Made by a program: the position numbers and the translations under genes. From NCBI GenBank assembly GCA_035352635.1, contig DAOPYA010000005.1, positions 17,351-81,350 of the forward strand: a DNA stretch of 64,000 bases, read 5' to 3'. Shown in pieces: positions 1-8,118 of this stretch; the first letter of the stretch is position 1, and every line of letters starts with the position of its first letter. This DNA comes from Rifleibacterium sp035352635 (GTDB lineage Bacteria > Muiribacteriota > Ozemobacteria > Ozemobacterales > Ozemobacteraceae). Under the pieces are notes generated by a model. The model saw only the letters and a program-made list of their open reading frames with translations. It did not search any database and was not told where the DNA came from.

Positions 1-549
1 GAATCAGGTTCAGCCGAGATACTCAGAGAAACCGACAAAGATATTACCCACGAGCAGATTCTCAAAGCCGCTGAAATACTCAACCGGCACCGGGTGTTCT
101 GGACCGGCTACTTTATGATCGGCCTGCCCACTGAAACCGAAGAAGACATTCTTAAAACTGTCAGGTTTCTGCGGCGCTCGAAGCCATATTACGGCGGTCT
201 CGGTGTTTACAGCCCATTTCCACGCACCAAACTTTTTGATCAGGGCGTTCAGATGGGGTTGCTTGATGCCAACCCGCCGCTTGAACACTTTCTTAAAACG
301 AATCCGAAAGATCTCTTTTTTAAAGATCCTCATAAAAGACTGTTGCATATTGAGCATCACCGGTTTCAGGAACTTTCAGAATTGGCAGCCCAGGCATTTC
401 ACAAGCACAATTCAAACCTTTTCAACCTCATCAGGCGAGGATTTGCCAGACGCCGGGCCTACATGTATGATCCATCACTCTTGCGCCGCGATCTGGGTCG
501 GGCCGTCGATTTTCTTGGTCTGAGCGGCTTTATAGATCAGGGGCACTGA
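1..549 (+). CDS. Radical SAM protein, C-terminal part (5' end outside window)
   Basis: The reading frame is open from the first base and ends in TGA at 547-549, so only the last 182 residues are present. The motif GLPTETEED, about 40 residues in, is typical of the part of the TIM barrel that follows the CxxxCxxC loop in cobalamin-binding radical SAM enzymes of the BchE/B12-binding type. The cluster-binding cysteines and any B12-binding domain would lie before the window. The stop is 2 bases before the start of the amidotransferase gene, so the two are very probably co-transcribed and translationally coupled. In a polysaccharide locus such enzymes often modify a sugar or lipid, but the substrate cannot be told. 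The family call is fairly sure; the function is unknown. Confidence 0.75.
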   Translation, partial: ESGSAEILRETDKDITHEQILKAAEILNRHRVFWTGYFMIGLPTETEEDILKTVRFLRRSKPYYGGLGVYSPFPRTKLFDQGVQMGLLDANPPLEHFLKTNPKDLFFKDPHKRLLHIEHHRFQELSELAAQAFHKHNSNLFNLIRRGFARRRAYMYDPSLLRRDLGRAVDFLGLSGFIDQGH

Positions 550-551
550 GC

Positions 552-2474
552 ATGTGCGGAATAGCCGGGTTTAACGGGAATTTCGGACAAGATCTGCTGC
601 CGACCATGGTTGCAGCAATCAGTCACCGCGGGCCGGACGACCGTGGCATGTATTTTTCCGAAGACCGGCATACCGGGCTTGGCCACGCACGCCTCTCGAT
701 CATTGATCTCAGTTCTGATGCCCATCAGCCGATGACCAATGAAGATCGCAGTCTCTGGCTGGTCTTTAACGGCGAAATCTATAATTTCGCGGGTCTTCGC
801 CAGGAACTCATTGATCAGGGGCATCGCTTTGCCAGTCGCTCTGATTCTGAGGTGTTGCTGCATCTATATGAAGAAAAAGGTTGCGCGATGCTGCCTATGC
901 TCAACGGCATCTTTGCCTTTGCGATTTTCGACAGCCGCAAAAATACGTTGTTTATTGCCCGCGATCATCTCGGGGTCAAGCCCCTGTATATCGCCGAAAC
1001 CAGCAACGGCATCGCCTTCAGTTCTGAACTCAAAGGGTTACTGCCCTGCCCCGGCCTCGACCGCCGCATTGACATGCAGGCGGTCAATGCTCACCTGGCC
1101 TATATCTGGAGCCCGGCGCCCCTGACCATGTTCAAAGGCGTCAGAAAAGTTCTGCCCGGCGGAGCCTGCCTGATCGAAAACGGCAAAATCAGCCGGCAGT
1201 GGCAATGGTATAACCTGCCGTATGACGGCACCCGCCTTGACCTTGATTTCGAGCAGACCGCCAGGCAGCTGGCCGGGCACCTTGAAGCGGCGGTCAAAAG
1301 CCAGCTGATTGCCGATGTGCCGGTAGGGGCGTTCCTTTCAGGGGGTCTTGATTCAAGCGCAATAGTTGCCATGATGCGGCGCCTGATGCCCGATGCCCCG
1401 ATTCGTTGTTACAGCATCGGCTTTGGTGATGACCGTGAGGTAGAGGGCTGCCCGGCAGACCTGCCTTATGCCATAAAGGTTGCCCGGCATCTCAAAGTCG
1501 ATCTTGAAGCGATTCGCATTGACCCCGAGCAATTGCTGGCCAGAATTGGCGAACTCATCTGGTTTTTAGATGAGCCGCTGGCCGACCCGGCGCCGGTCAA
1601 TGCGATGATCATCGCGAAAAAAGCCCGCGAAGACGGTATCAAGGTCTTGCTTTCAGGGGCCGGGGGCGACGATATTTTTTCGGGTTACCGACGTCACCTG
1701 GCAATAAGAACCGAAGCACTCTGGAGCTGGCTGCCAGGGCCAATTCGCAGCCTGGCCGGGCGAATTGCCTCAACCCACGCCGATGTCAGGCACCCATGGG
1801 CGCGCCGGCTGGTTAAAGTTTTGCAGAACGCGCATCTTTCTGATGATGAGCGGCTGCTGGCATATTACCAGTGGTCATCAGACAGCCTGCGACAAGACCT
1901 GTTCAACCCCGAGTGCCGCGAACTGGCCAAACCGGCAGACGAACTGCTGCGCGAGGCGCTATCGACTGTTCAGGGTGAACATGAGCCGCTCAACAAGATG
2001 CTGTTTCTCGACAGCCGCTTCTTTTTGCCAGACCACAATCTCAACTATACCGACAAAACCTGCATGCGTTACGGCGTCGAGGCACGGGTTCCCCTGCTCG
2101 ACCCAGATCTGGTTGCCTTTGCCAGCCGCATTCCGACCTCATACAAACAGACTTTGACCACCGGCAAGGCAGTGTTCAAGAAAGCGATGGAACCCTTTTT
2201 ACCGCACGATGTCATCTATAGACGCAAAACGGCATTTGGCGCACCGCTTCGTCGTTGGATTCAGCATGATCTGCGCGAAATTATCGGCCGCCTGCTGGCA
2301 CCCGATGTAATAAAAAGCCGGGGAATATTTGCTCCGGATGCGGTGAGCAAGTTGATCAACGACAATCAGAACGGGCGAATCGACGGAAGTTACACGATTT
2401 TTTCGCTGCTGTGCATCGAGATCTGGTGCCAGCTTTTTATAGACGGCACGCCGTATGGGCAGATTAAAATTTAG
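552..2474 (+). CDS. asnB: Asparagine synthetase (glutamine-hydrolysing), AsnB type, of a polysaccharide locus
   Basis: The 640-residue protein starts MCGIAGF, so Cys2 is the N-terminal nucleophile of a class II glutamine amidotransferase domain (about 1-190). The C-terminal synthetase domain carries the PP-loop SGGLDSS near residue 264, and SGAGGDDIFSGY near 370, as in AsnB. The length matches the subfamily found in exopolysaccharide clusters. Known chemistry: glutamine-derived ammonia is transferred to an aspartyl-adenylate or another activated carboxylate. Its position between a radical SAM gene and a sugar oxidoreductase suggests it amidates a uronic acid or another glycan substituent rather than making free asparagine, but that is inference. 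The next gene follows after 22 bases with an AGGAG site. Confidence 0.9.
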   Translation: MCGIAGFNGNFGQDLLPTMVAAISHRGPDDRGMYFSEDRHTGLGHARLSIIDLSSDAHQPMTNEDRSLWLVFNGEIYNFAGLRQELIDQGHRFASRSDSEVLLHLYEEKGCAMLPMLNGIFAFAIFDSRKNTLFIARDHLGVKPLYIAETSNGIAFSSELKGLLPCPGLDRRIDMQAVNAHLAYIWSPAPLTMFKGVRKVLPGGACLIENGKISRQWQWYNLPYDGTRLDLDFEQTARQLAGHLEAAVKSQLIADVPVGAFLSGGLDSSAIVAMMRRLMPDAPIRCYSIGFGDDREVEGCPADLPYAIKVARHLKVDLEAIRIDPEQLLARIGELIWFLDEPLADPAPVNAMIIAKKAREDGIKVLLSGAGGDDIFSGYRRHLAIRTEALWSWLPGPIRSLAGRIASTHADVRHPWARRLVKVLQNAHLSDDERLLAYYQWSSDSLRQDLFNPECRELAKPADELLREALSTVQGEHEPLNKMLFLDSRFFLPDHNLNYTDKTCMRYGVEARVPLLDPDLVAFASRIPTSYKQTLTTGKAVFKKAMEPFLPHDVIYRRKTAFGAPLRRWIQHDLREIIGRLLAPDVIKSRGIFAPDAVSKLINDNQNGRIDGSYTIFSLLCIEIWCQLFIDGTPYGQIKI

Positions 2475-2496
2475 AATTTAACAGGAGCCCCACTTC

Positions 2497-4635
2497 ATGA
2501 AACAGATTCTGCAAAGCCTGAAAACAGGTGAGATTGAACTGGCTGAACTTCCAGTTCCGGGGGTCAGGCCCGGGTCTTTGCTGATCAGAACCAACTGCAG
2601 CCTTATCTCACTGGGCACTGAACGCATGCTCCTCAACTTTGGCAAGGCTGGCTGGGTCGATAAGGCCCGGCAGCAGCCAGATAAAGTCAGGCAGGTAATG
2701 CAGAAGGTCAGAACTGATGGCCTGATGCCAACTGTTAACGCTGTTTTTAACAAACTCGATCAGCCGCTTGCCCTTGGGTATTCAAATGCCGGGGTGGTTC
2801 TTGAAGTTGGCGCCGGGGTTTTTGGCTTCAAACCAGGCGACCGGGTGGTATCGAATGGCAACCACGCAGAAGTAGTATGCATTCCGGCCAATCTCTGCGC
2901 CCGCATTCCAGACGGGGTCGATGACACCAGTGCCTGTTTTACGGTTGTCTCAGCAATCGCTCTTGAAGGAATGCGCCTGATCAACCCAACTCTCGGTGAA
3001 AGTATCGCAGTCATCGGTCTCGGCCTGATCGGGTTGCTGACCTGCCAGATATTGCTGGCCAACGGTTGCCGGGTGATTGGCTTCGACTTCGACCGCCAGA
3101 AGGTCGAACTGGCACGCGACTACGGCGTTACCGCCTTCGACATCTCGCATGGCAACAACCCGGTAGACCTGGCGATGAATTTTTCGCGCGGTCATGGGGT
3201 TGACGGCGTGATTATCACCGCATCAACCACCAGCAATGACCCAGCTCAGCAGGCACCTCAGATGTGCCGCAAGCGCGGTCGTGTTGTTCTGGTGGGTGTG
3301 ACCGGCCTGAATCTCTCACGTGATGATTTTTACAAGAAAGAGATTTCATTTCAGGTTTCATGCTCTTATGGCCCGGGGCGTTATGCCAGCGAATATGAAG
3401 AGAAGGGCCTTGATTACCCGATTGGCTTTGTGCGCTGGACCGAGCAACGCAATTTCGAAGCGGTTCTCGACCTGATGGACTCAGGAAAACTACGCACCCG
3501 TGAACTGGTAAGTCGCGAAATTCCGCTCGCAGAGGCAGGCAGGGCCTATGAACTGGTTGCCGAAGCTAGAGATATCCTCGGCCTGGTACTCACTTACGAT
3601 GGCAAGGTTGATTTAACCAAGCGGGCTGTGGCGCTAAGCGAGCGGCCAAAGCAACCGGCAGCCTGCGAAAAGGCGGTCATCGGTTTTATCGGTGCGGGCA
3701 ATTATGCCGGCAGCACCTTGATTCCGGCCTTTGCCAAAGCCGGGGCCACCCTCAAAACCATCGCAAGTTCTGGCGGTGTCTCGGGCAATCATGTCGGCAG
3801 CCGGCAGGGTTTTGCGATCAGCACCACCGACACGGCCCGCATTTTCAATGACCCTGAAATCAACACAGTAGTAATCGCCACCCGTCACGGTTCGCATGCC
3901 AGATTTATTATTGAAGCCCTGAACAGTGGCCGCAATGTCTTTGTAGAAAAGCCACTCTGCCTGAGTTTTGCCGAACTTGCTGCAATTAAAACAGCCTGGG
4001 AGGCTGCGAACAGCAAAAAACCGCTGCATCTGATGGTCGGTTTTAATCGTCGATTCTCGCCGTTAACCGCCATGGCCGCCGAAAAGCTGCGCGGCGGCAA
4101 TGCGCCATGCAGCATCATCATCACGGTGAATGCCGGGCAGATTCCGGCCGAACATTGGGTTCATGATTTTGCGGCGGGGGGCGGGCGCGTTATTGGTGAA
4201 GCCTGCCACTTTATTGATCTGGTTAGGTTTTTGACCGGCCAACCGCTTAAATCGGTTACCACAAGCATCATGAGCAACCCACTGTCGCAAGACAAATCCC
4301 CTGATACGGTTTCGATCAATCTGATCTGCGAAGATGGTTCGATCGGCACGGTGCATTATTTTGCGAATGGCAGCAAGGATTTTCCGAAGGAGCGGCTGGA
4401 AATTTTTTCGCAGGGGCGCATCATGCAGATCGACAACTTCAAGAATCTGCACTTTTTCGGCTGGCCGGGCGCAAAAAGCCACGCTCTCTGGGCACAGGAC
4501 AAAGGTCATGAAGCATGCGCGGCCGCCTTCGTCAGAGCTGTTGAGCAGGGTCTTGCCACGCCGATCAGTTTCGCAGAACTAAATGAAGTTGCGGCAATGA
4601 CTTTACAGGCGGGCGGTCTTGTACTAGACTGTTAA
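2497..4635 (+). CDS. Bi-domain oxidoreductase: zinc-type dehydrogenase fused to Gfo/Idh/MocA
   Basis: 712 residues in two modules. Residues 1 to about 370 form a medium-chain dehydrogenase of the sorbitol/threonine dehydrogenase type, with a Rossmann motif IGLGLIG near 170. Residues about 388-712 form a Gfo/Idh/MocA NAD(P)-dependent oxidoreductase, with a second nucleotide-binding motif GFIGAGNYA and the EKPLC motif that carries the family's conserved EKP lysine. Such fusions occur in lipopolysaccharide, capsule and exopolysaccharide gene clusters and are presumed to oxidise and reduce a nucleotide-sugar. AGGAG lies 10 bases before the ATG. The gene sits between asnB and a heparinase-like lyase, all on the same strand with short gaps, so it belongs to the same operon. 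Confidence 0.85.
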   Translation: MKQILQSLKTGEIELAELPVPGVRPGSLLIRTNCSLISLGTERMLLNFGKAGWVDKARQQPDKVRQVMQKVRTDGLMPTVNAVFNKLDQPLALGYSNAGVVLEVGAGVFGFKPGDRVVSNGNHAEVVCIPANLCARIPDGVDDTSACFTVVSAIALEGMRLINPTLGESIAVIGLGLIGLLTCQILLANGCRVIGFDFDRQKVELARDYGVTAFDISHGNNPVDLAMNFSRGHGVDGVIITASTTSNDPAQQAPQMCRKRGRVVLVGVTGLNLSRDDFYKKEISFQVSCSYGPGRYASEYEEKGLDYPIGFVRWTEQRNFEAVLDLMDSGKLRTRELVSREIPLAEAGRAYELVAEARDILGLVLTYDGKVDLTKRAVALSERPKQPAACEKAVIGFIGAGNYAGSTLIPAFAKAGATLKTIASSGGVSGNHVGSRQGFAISTTDTARIFNDPEINTVVIATRHGSHARFIIEALNSGRNVFVEKPLCLSFAELAAIKTAWEAANSKKPLHLMVGFNRRFSPLTAMAAEKLRGGNAPCSIIITVNAGQIPAEHWVHDFAAGGGRVIGEACHFIDLVRFLTGQPLKSVTTSIMSNPLSQDKSPDTVSINLICEDGSIGTVHYFANGSKDFPKERLEIFSQGRIMQIDNFKNLHFFGWPGAKSHALWAQDKGHEACAAAFVRAVEQGLATPISFAELNEVAAMTLQAGGLVLDC

Positions 4636-4660
4636 AAAAGCAAACGCCAGGAATTACTTA

Positions 4661-6301
4661 ATGACCATCAGCAGACTCTTTCACACCGTCAGGCACCTGC
4701 TTCCGGTGCAGATATACAGCAGGCCATGGCATGCCATCAAACGTCTGCTCTCATCGGCCGGCACTCCCGGCAGAATTTGTCAGCTGGCAGCCGAATTAAA
4801 AGGGAAAGTGCTACCGCAACCTCCAGGGCTGCTTGAGTTGCGTTTTCTCAACCGGCCGCACCAGTTCAACCCTGCAAAAATGCAGTGGCAAAGCGATCAT
4901 TTTATCGAACAACCCGAAAAGCTCTGGGTTTATCAGCTCAACTATTTTATCTGGCTGCACGACGGTCAGACCGAAACGCATTCACCAGAAAATCTATATC
5001 TGATCCTTGACTGGATCGAACAGAATTCTTTGACCCAGGCCGAAACCTGGGAGCCATTCCCACTTTCGAAGAGAATTACCCAATGGGTGCAATGGTGCCG
5101 CCAGCACCCTTCGCTCGACGAAGAGGCGGCAGATTGCATCAGAAGCTCGATTGCCAACCAGTGTGACCGGCTCTGGCAAGATCTCGAATATCACAACCAG
5201 GCGAACCACCTGCTCGAAAACCTGAAGGCTCTTTTTGTGGCCACCGCCTACCTCGCTGAGTTTGAAGACAACCTGACCGCAGACTTCGAAAACCGTCTTG
5301 AATTCTGCATCGATGAGCTGGTAACCCAGATACGCATGCAGTTTCTCAACGATGGCGGGCATTTTGAGCGCAGCCCGATGTATCACATCGAAATGCTGCA
5401 CGCCGTCGAAACGGTGCGGGCCGCCAATCGAAAACTGCTTGAACTTGACGGCATCAGCCAGGGGTTGAGCCGAAAAATAGCGCGTCTGGCCATTCTGTGC
5501 GGTGACCGGGTGCCACTGATGCGTGACTGGCTTGCGGTCATGACCCACCCCGATGGCTACATCGCCCAGTTCAATGATTCAGCCCTCTGGAAGGGCATCA
5601 TGCGCGACTGGCAGACCATGACCTATCTTCTTGAGCAATCGGGCTTTTTTGTGCGACGTGCGCCAGAATGCTATTTTGCCATGAGCTGCGGCGAACCTTC
5701 CCCATATTTCCAGCCCGGGCATACCCATTGCGATATTCTTTCATACGAACTTTCGCTGTTGGGCAAGCGCTGCATCATCGATACCGGGTGCGGCTCATAC
5801 CAGAACGAAACGATTCGCGAAGAGTGCCGCAGCACTGCGGCGCACAATGTTCCGATGGTTGAGCATGCCGAACAATCAGATATCTGGGGGCGTTTCAGAA
5901 TCGGTCAGCGGGCCAGAATTATCAGCAGGGCCTACGATTCAGAAAGCGGGCTTTTGACCGTCGAGTTTATCGACCAGTATGGTCAGCGATTCAAGCGCGA
6001 AGTCGTTTTTTTGCCAGGTTCAATCAGAATCAGAGATCGACTGAACGACCGCAAGCTGACCGGCACATTTATTTCGAGCATACACCTCGCCCCCGAAGCG
6101 ATTGCCACAGCAGAACAACCCGGGACGAGCAGCTTTATGATCGGCGACCTATCGTTCACGATCACTACCAGTGCCAGGGTGCGCATGATGCCCTGCACCT
6201 GGTATCCTGATTTCGGCAGGCCCGTCAGCGCCGAAAAACTGGTTTTAAGTAATCCTGATGCCGGGGCAATTGACTATGTCATCAGCTGGAAAACCTCTTA
6301 G
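4661..6301 (+). CDS. Heparinase II/III-like (alginate lyase superfamily) protein
   Basis: 546 residues. The N-terminal two thirds look like the alpha/alpha toroid of heparinase II/III and alginate lyases (conserved NHLLENLKAL and HFERSPMYH stretches). The C-terminal third is the beta-sandwich heparinase_II_III domain (GHTHCDILSYEL and TAAHN near residues 360-405). In the family, His, Tyr and Asn residues in these stretches support beta-elimination of uronic-acid glycans. No clear signal peptide is seen; the N-terminus is basic. As part of a polysaccharide operon it may trim or edit the polymer during export. It overlaps the downstream glycosyltransferase by 26-44 bases, which indicates coupling. 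The family is fairly sure; the actual glycan is unknown. Confidence 0.8.
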   Translation: MTISRLFHTVRHLLPVQIYSRPWHAIKRLLSSAGTPGRICQLAAELKGKVLPQPPGLLELRFLNRPHQFNPAKMQWQSDHFIEQPEKLWVYQLNYFIWLHDGQTETHSPENLYLILDWIEQNSLTQAETWEPFPLSKRITQWVQWCRQHPSLDEEAADCIRSSIANQCDRLWQDLEYHNQANHLLENLKALFVATAYLAEFEDNLTADFENRLEFCIDELVTQIRMQFLNDGGHFERSPMYHIEMLHAVETVRAANRKLLELDGISQGLSRKIARLAILCGDRVPLMRDWLAVMTHPDGYIAQFNDSALWKGIMRDWQTMTYLLEQSGFFVRRAPECYFAMSCGEPSPYFQPGHTHCDILSYELSLLGKRCIIDTGCGSYQNETIREECRSTAAHNVPMVEHAEQSDIWGRFRIGQRARIISRAYDSESGLLTVEFIDQYGQRFKREVVFLPGSIRIRDRLNDRKLTGTFISSIHLAPEAIATAEQPGTSSFMIGDLSFTITTSARVRMMPCTWYPDFGRPVSAEKLVLSNPDAGAIDYVISWKTS

Positions 6302-7484
6302 AGTTCTCATTGTTACGCAATTTTACTACCCTGACGTTACCGCCTGCGCCTTTCGCATGCGTGAGACCGCGCAACTGCTCGCCGGCAAGGGCTGCGAAGT
6401 GCATGTTGTCGCCGGCGAACCTCATAAGGGTCAGATCGACCAGCAAAGAGTCGATGATGGGCCGATAAAAGTCAGCAGAGTCAAGCTGATCAAGTATGAG
6501 GGGCGCGGCAAATGGAATTACATTGCCCATTATCTCTCATTCATGTTCGGGGCAATTAAAGCCGCCCGCCATCACCAGGGCAAGTTTGACGTTATCTGGG
6601 CATCCAGCCCGCCTCTTTTTGTCGGCCTGGCAGGCATGGTCATTTCATGGTTCAAAAAAACGCCAATGTGCCTCGATATTCGCGATATCTGGCCTGAATC
6701 AGCCGTGGTCGCCGGTCAGATCAAGGCAAACAGCCTGTTGTTCAAAGGGGCCAAGCTGGTCGAACAGATTTTGTATCGGGGCTCAAGTCGCATAACCTGT
6801 GTAGCCAGGCCTATGGCCGCTTATATCGCCAATTTATCAGGTGGTCGGGTTCCCGAAGTCATATATAACGCAATCCCGGCCGAAATGGTTGCCGATCAGG
6901 CTCTACCTGTTGAAGCAGCTCCCAAAAACCTTAATATTCTCTATATCGGCAACATGGGCTACTGCCAGAACCTTGGTCTGGTGGTCGAAGCGGCAAAATT
7001 GCTTGCCAGTCGGGGCGAAACTGATATCAGATTTCAGCTGGTCGGTTCAGGCATCGAAAAACCGTTGATCGAAGCGGCGATTAAAGCGGCCCAATTAACG
7101 AACGTTGAGATCAGCGGTCTGGTAGCCAAAGAAAAAGCCATCGAGATGATACGCAATTCCCATGCTTTGATGCTGCACCTGAAAGACGACGGCACAATGG
7201 ACAAAACCATTCCGTCAAAAGTTTTTGATTACATGGCCGGCGGCCGGCCAATTCTATTTGGCCTCAAGGGAGAAGCCTGCGATATTCTCGGGTCAATCGA
7301 AGGCAACCTGCAATACGACCCGGCTGACGCGGCGAGTCTGGCCGGTCAGGCCGTCTACCTGAAGCAGAACTACCGGCGTCTTGCAACCGCCGCCACCGCG
7401 AACCTGGCGCAGGTGCGTGCCAGTTATCTACGTGAGGTTATGGTAGCCAGACTTCTCGCAGTTTTTAAGAGTATGCAGAGCTGA
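6258..7484 (+). CDS. Glycosyltransferase family 4, WbuB/WcaI-like
   Basis: 408 residues with the GT-B fold. The N-terminal half begins LRVLIVTQFYYPD and has the RMRETAQLLAGKGCEVHV pattern of WbuB/WcaI-type sugar transferases. The C-terminal half carries the nucleotide-sugar-binding region (IGNMGYCQNLG, then KVFDYMAGGRPI near residue 320). The reaction would be transfer of a sugar from a nucleotide donor to a lipid-linked or growing glycan on the cytoplasmic face. Two in-frame ATGs (6258 and 6276) lie inside the end of the preceding gene; neither has a clear ribosome site, so translation is probably coupled to that gene. It is the last gene of the polysaccharide run. Confidence 0.85.
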   Translation: MPGQLTMSSAGKPLRVLIVTQFYYPDVTACAFRMRETAQLLAGKGCEVHVVAGEPHKGQIDQQRVDDGPIKVSRVKLIKYEGRGKWNYIAHYLSFMFGAIKAARHHQGKFDVIWASSPPLFVGLAGMVISWFKKTPMCLDIRDIWPESAVVAGQIKANSLLFKGAKLVEQILYRGSSRITCVARPMAAYIANLSGGRVPEVIYNAIPAEMVADQALPVEAAPKNLNILYIGNMGYCQNLGLVVEAAKLLASRGETDIRFQLVGSGIEKPLIEAAIKAAQLTNVEISGLVAKEKAIEMIRNSHALMLHLKDDGTMDKTIPSKVFDYMAGGRPILFGLKGEACDILGSIEGNLQYDPADAASLAGQAVYLKQNYRRLATAATANLAQVRASYLREVMVARLLAVFKSMQS

Positions 7485-7652
7485 TTTCCGGGTCTATAAT
7501 ATTTTTTTAAAAACTTCGCCTGGCCTATTGATTAAGAGGGGTTGCGGTGCTATCCTCTCGCAATTCTCACATGATCTTTCAGTTGGGAAAATATCTGAAG
7601 AAAAGGGAGTATTCGCTGTCGAACCGCTCAAAAGACGTGTATCGGGCGAAAA

Positions 7653-8045
7653 ATGGTTGCTATGCTGCTTGTAAAAACCGTTGTAAAGAACTCAAACATT
7701 GAAGGCCTTGGTCTGTTCGCCGTCGAAGATATACCTGAAAAGACTCAGGTATGGGCTTATCACGAAGACTTTGACAAAGTTCTGACCGAAAACAAACTAA
7801 ATTCCATGCCCGAATGGCAGGGTGATTTCTTCAGAAAATACTGTTTTTCGAGCGGTGACCTTCTCTATTACTGCATCGATGACGCCCGTTTCATGAACCA
7901 TTCTGACAAACCGAATCTCGTTGATATCCCCGAAGGCACTTTTACAGCCCGCCGCATCAAGGCTGGTGAAGAACTTTGCTGCGACTATGCCGGCATGGGT
8001 CACACCAAAAAGGACATCGCTTTCAACACTGGTTTTCTTCGCTGA
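7653..8045 (+). CDS. Small SET-domain protein
   Basis: 130 residues, essentially a lone SET domain. The N-terminus has the pattern GLGLFAVEDIPEKTQVW, and the C-terminal half has RFMNHSDKPN near residue 90 and GEELCCDY near 112. These match the two SAM- and substrate-binding motifs (NHSxxPN and GEELxxDY) of SET lysine methyltransferases. The pre-SET and post-SET cysteine clusters of eukaryotic enzymes are absent, as is usual for short bacterial versions. The substrate is unknown. The start may be at 7653 or at the ATG at 7662; no good ribosome site is seen for either. It is a single-gene unit closed by a strong terminator. Confidence 0.8.
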   Translation: MVAMLLVKTVVKNSNIEGLGLFAVEDIPEKTQVWAYHEDFDKVLTENKLNSMPEWQGDFFRKYCFSSGDLLYYCIDDARFMNHSDKPNLVDIPEGTFTARRIKAGEELCCDYAGMGHTKKDIAFNTGFLR

Positions 8046-8065
8046 CAGCTGATCGCTGATCAAAT

Positions 8066-8105
8066 AAAAACCGGCTTTTCAGGTTTGCCTGAAAAGCCGG
8101 TTTTT
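8066..8105. terminator. Bidirectional rho-independent terminator
   Basis: A perfect 18-bp stem (8066-8083 with 8088-8105) has a 4-base loop. Its arms begin with A-runs and end with T-runs, so both strands have a U-tract. It separates the SET gene (+) from the converging substrate-binding/TolC fusion gene (-), and serves both. Confidence 0.93.
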
Positions 8106-8118
8106 TTATTCATTATTT

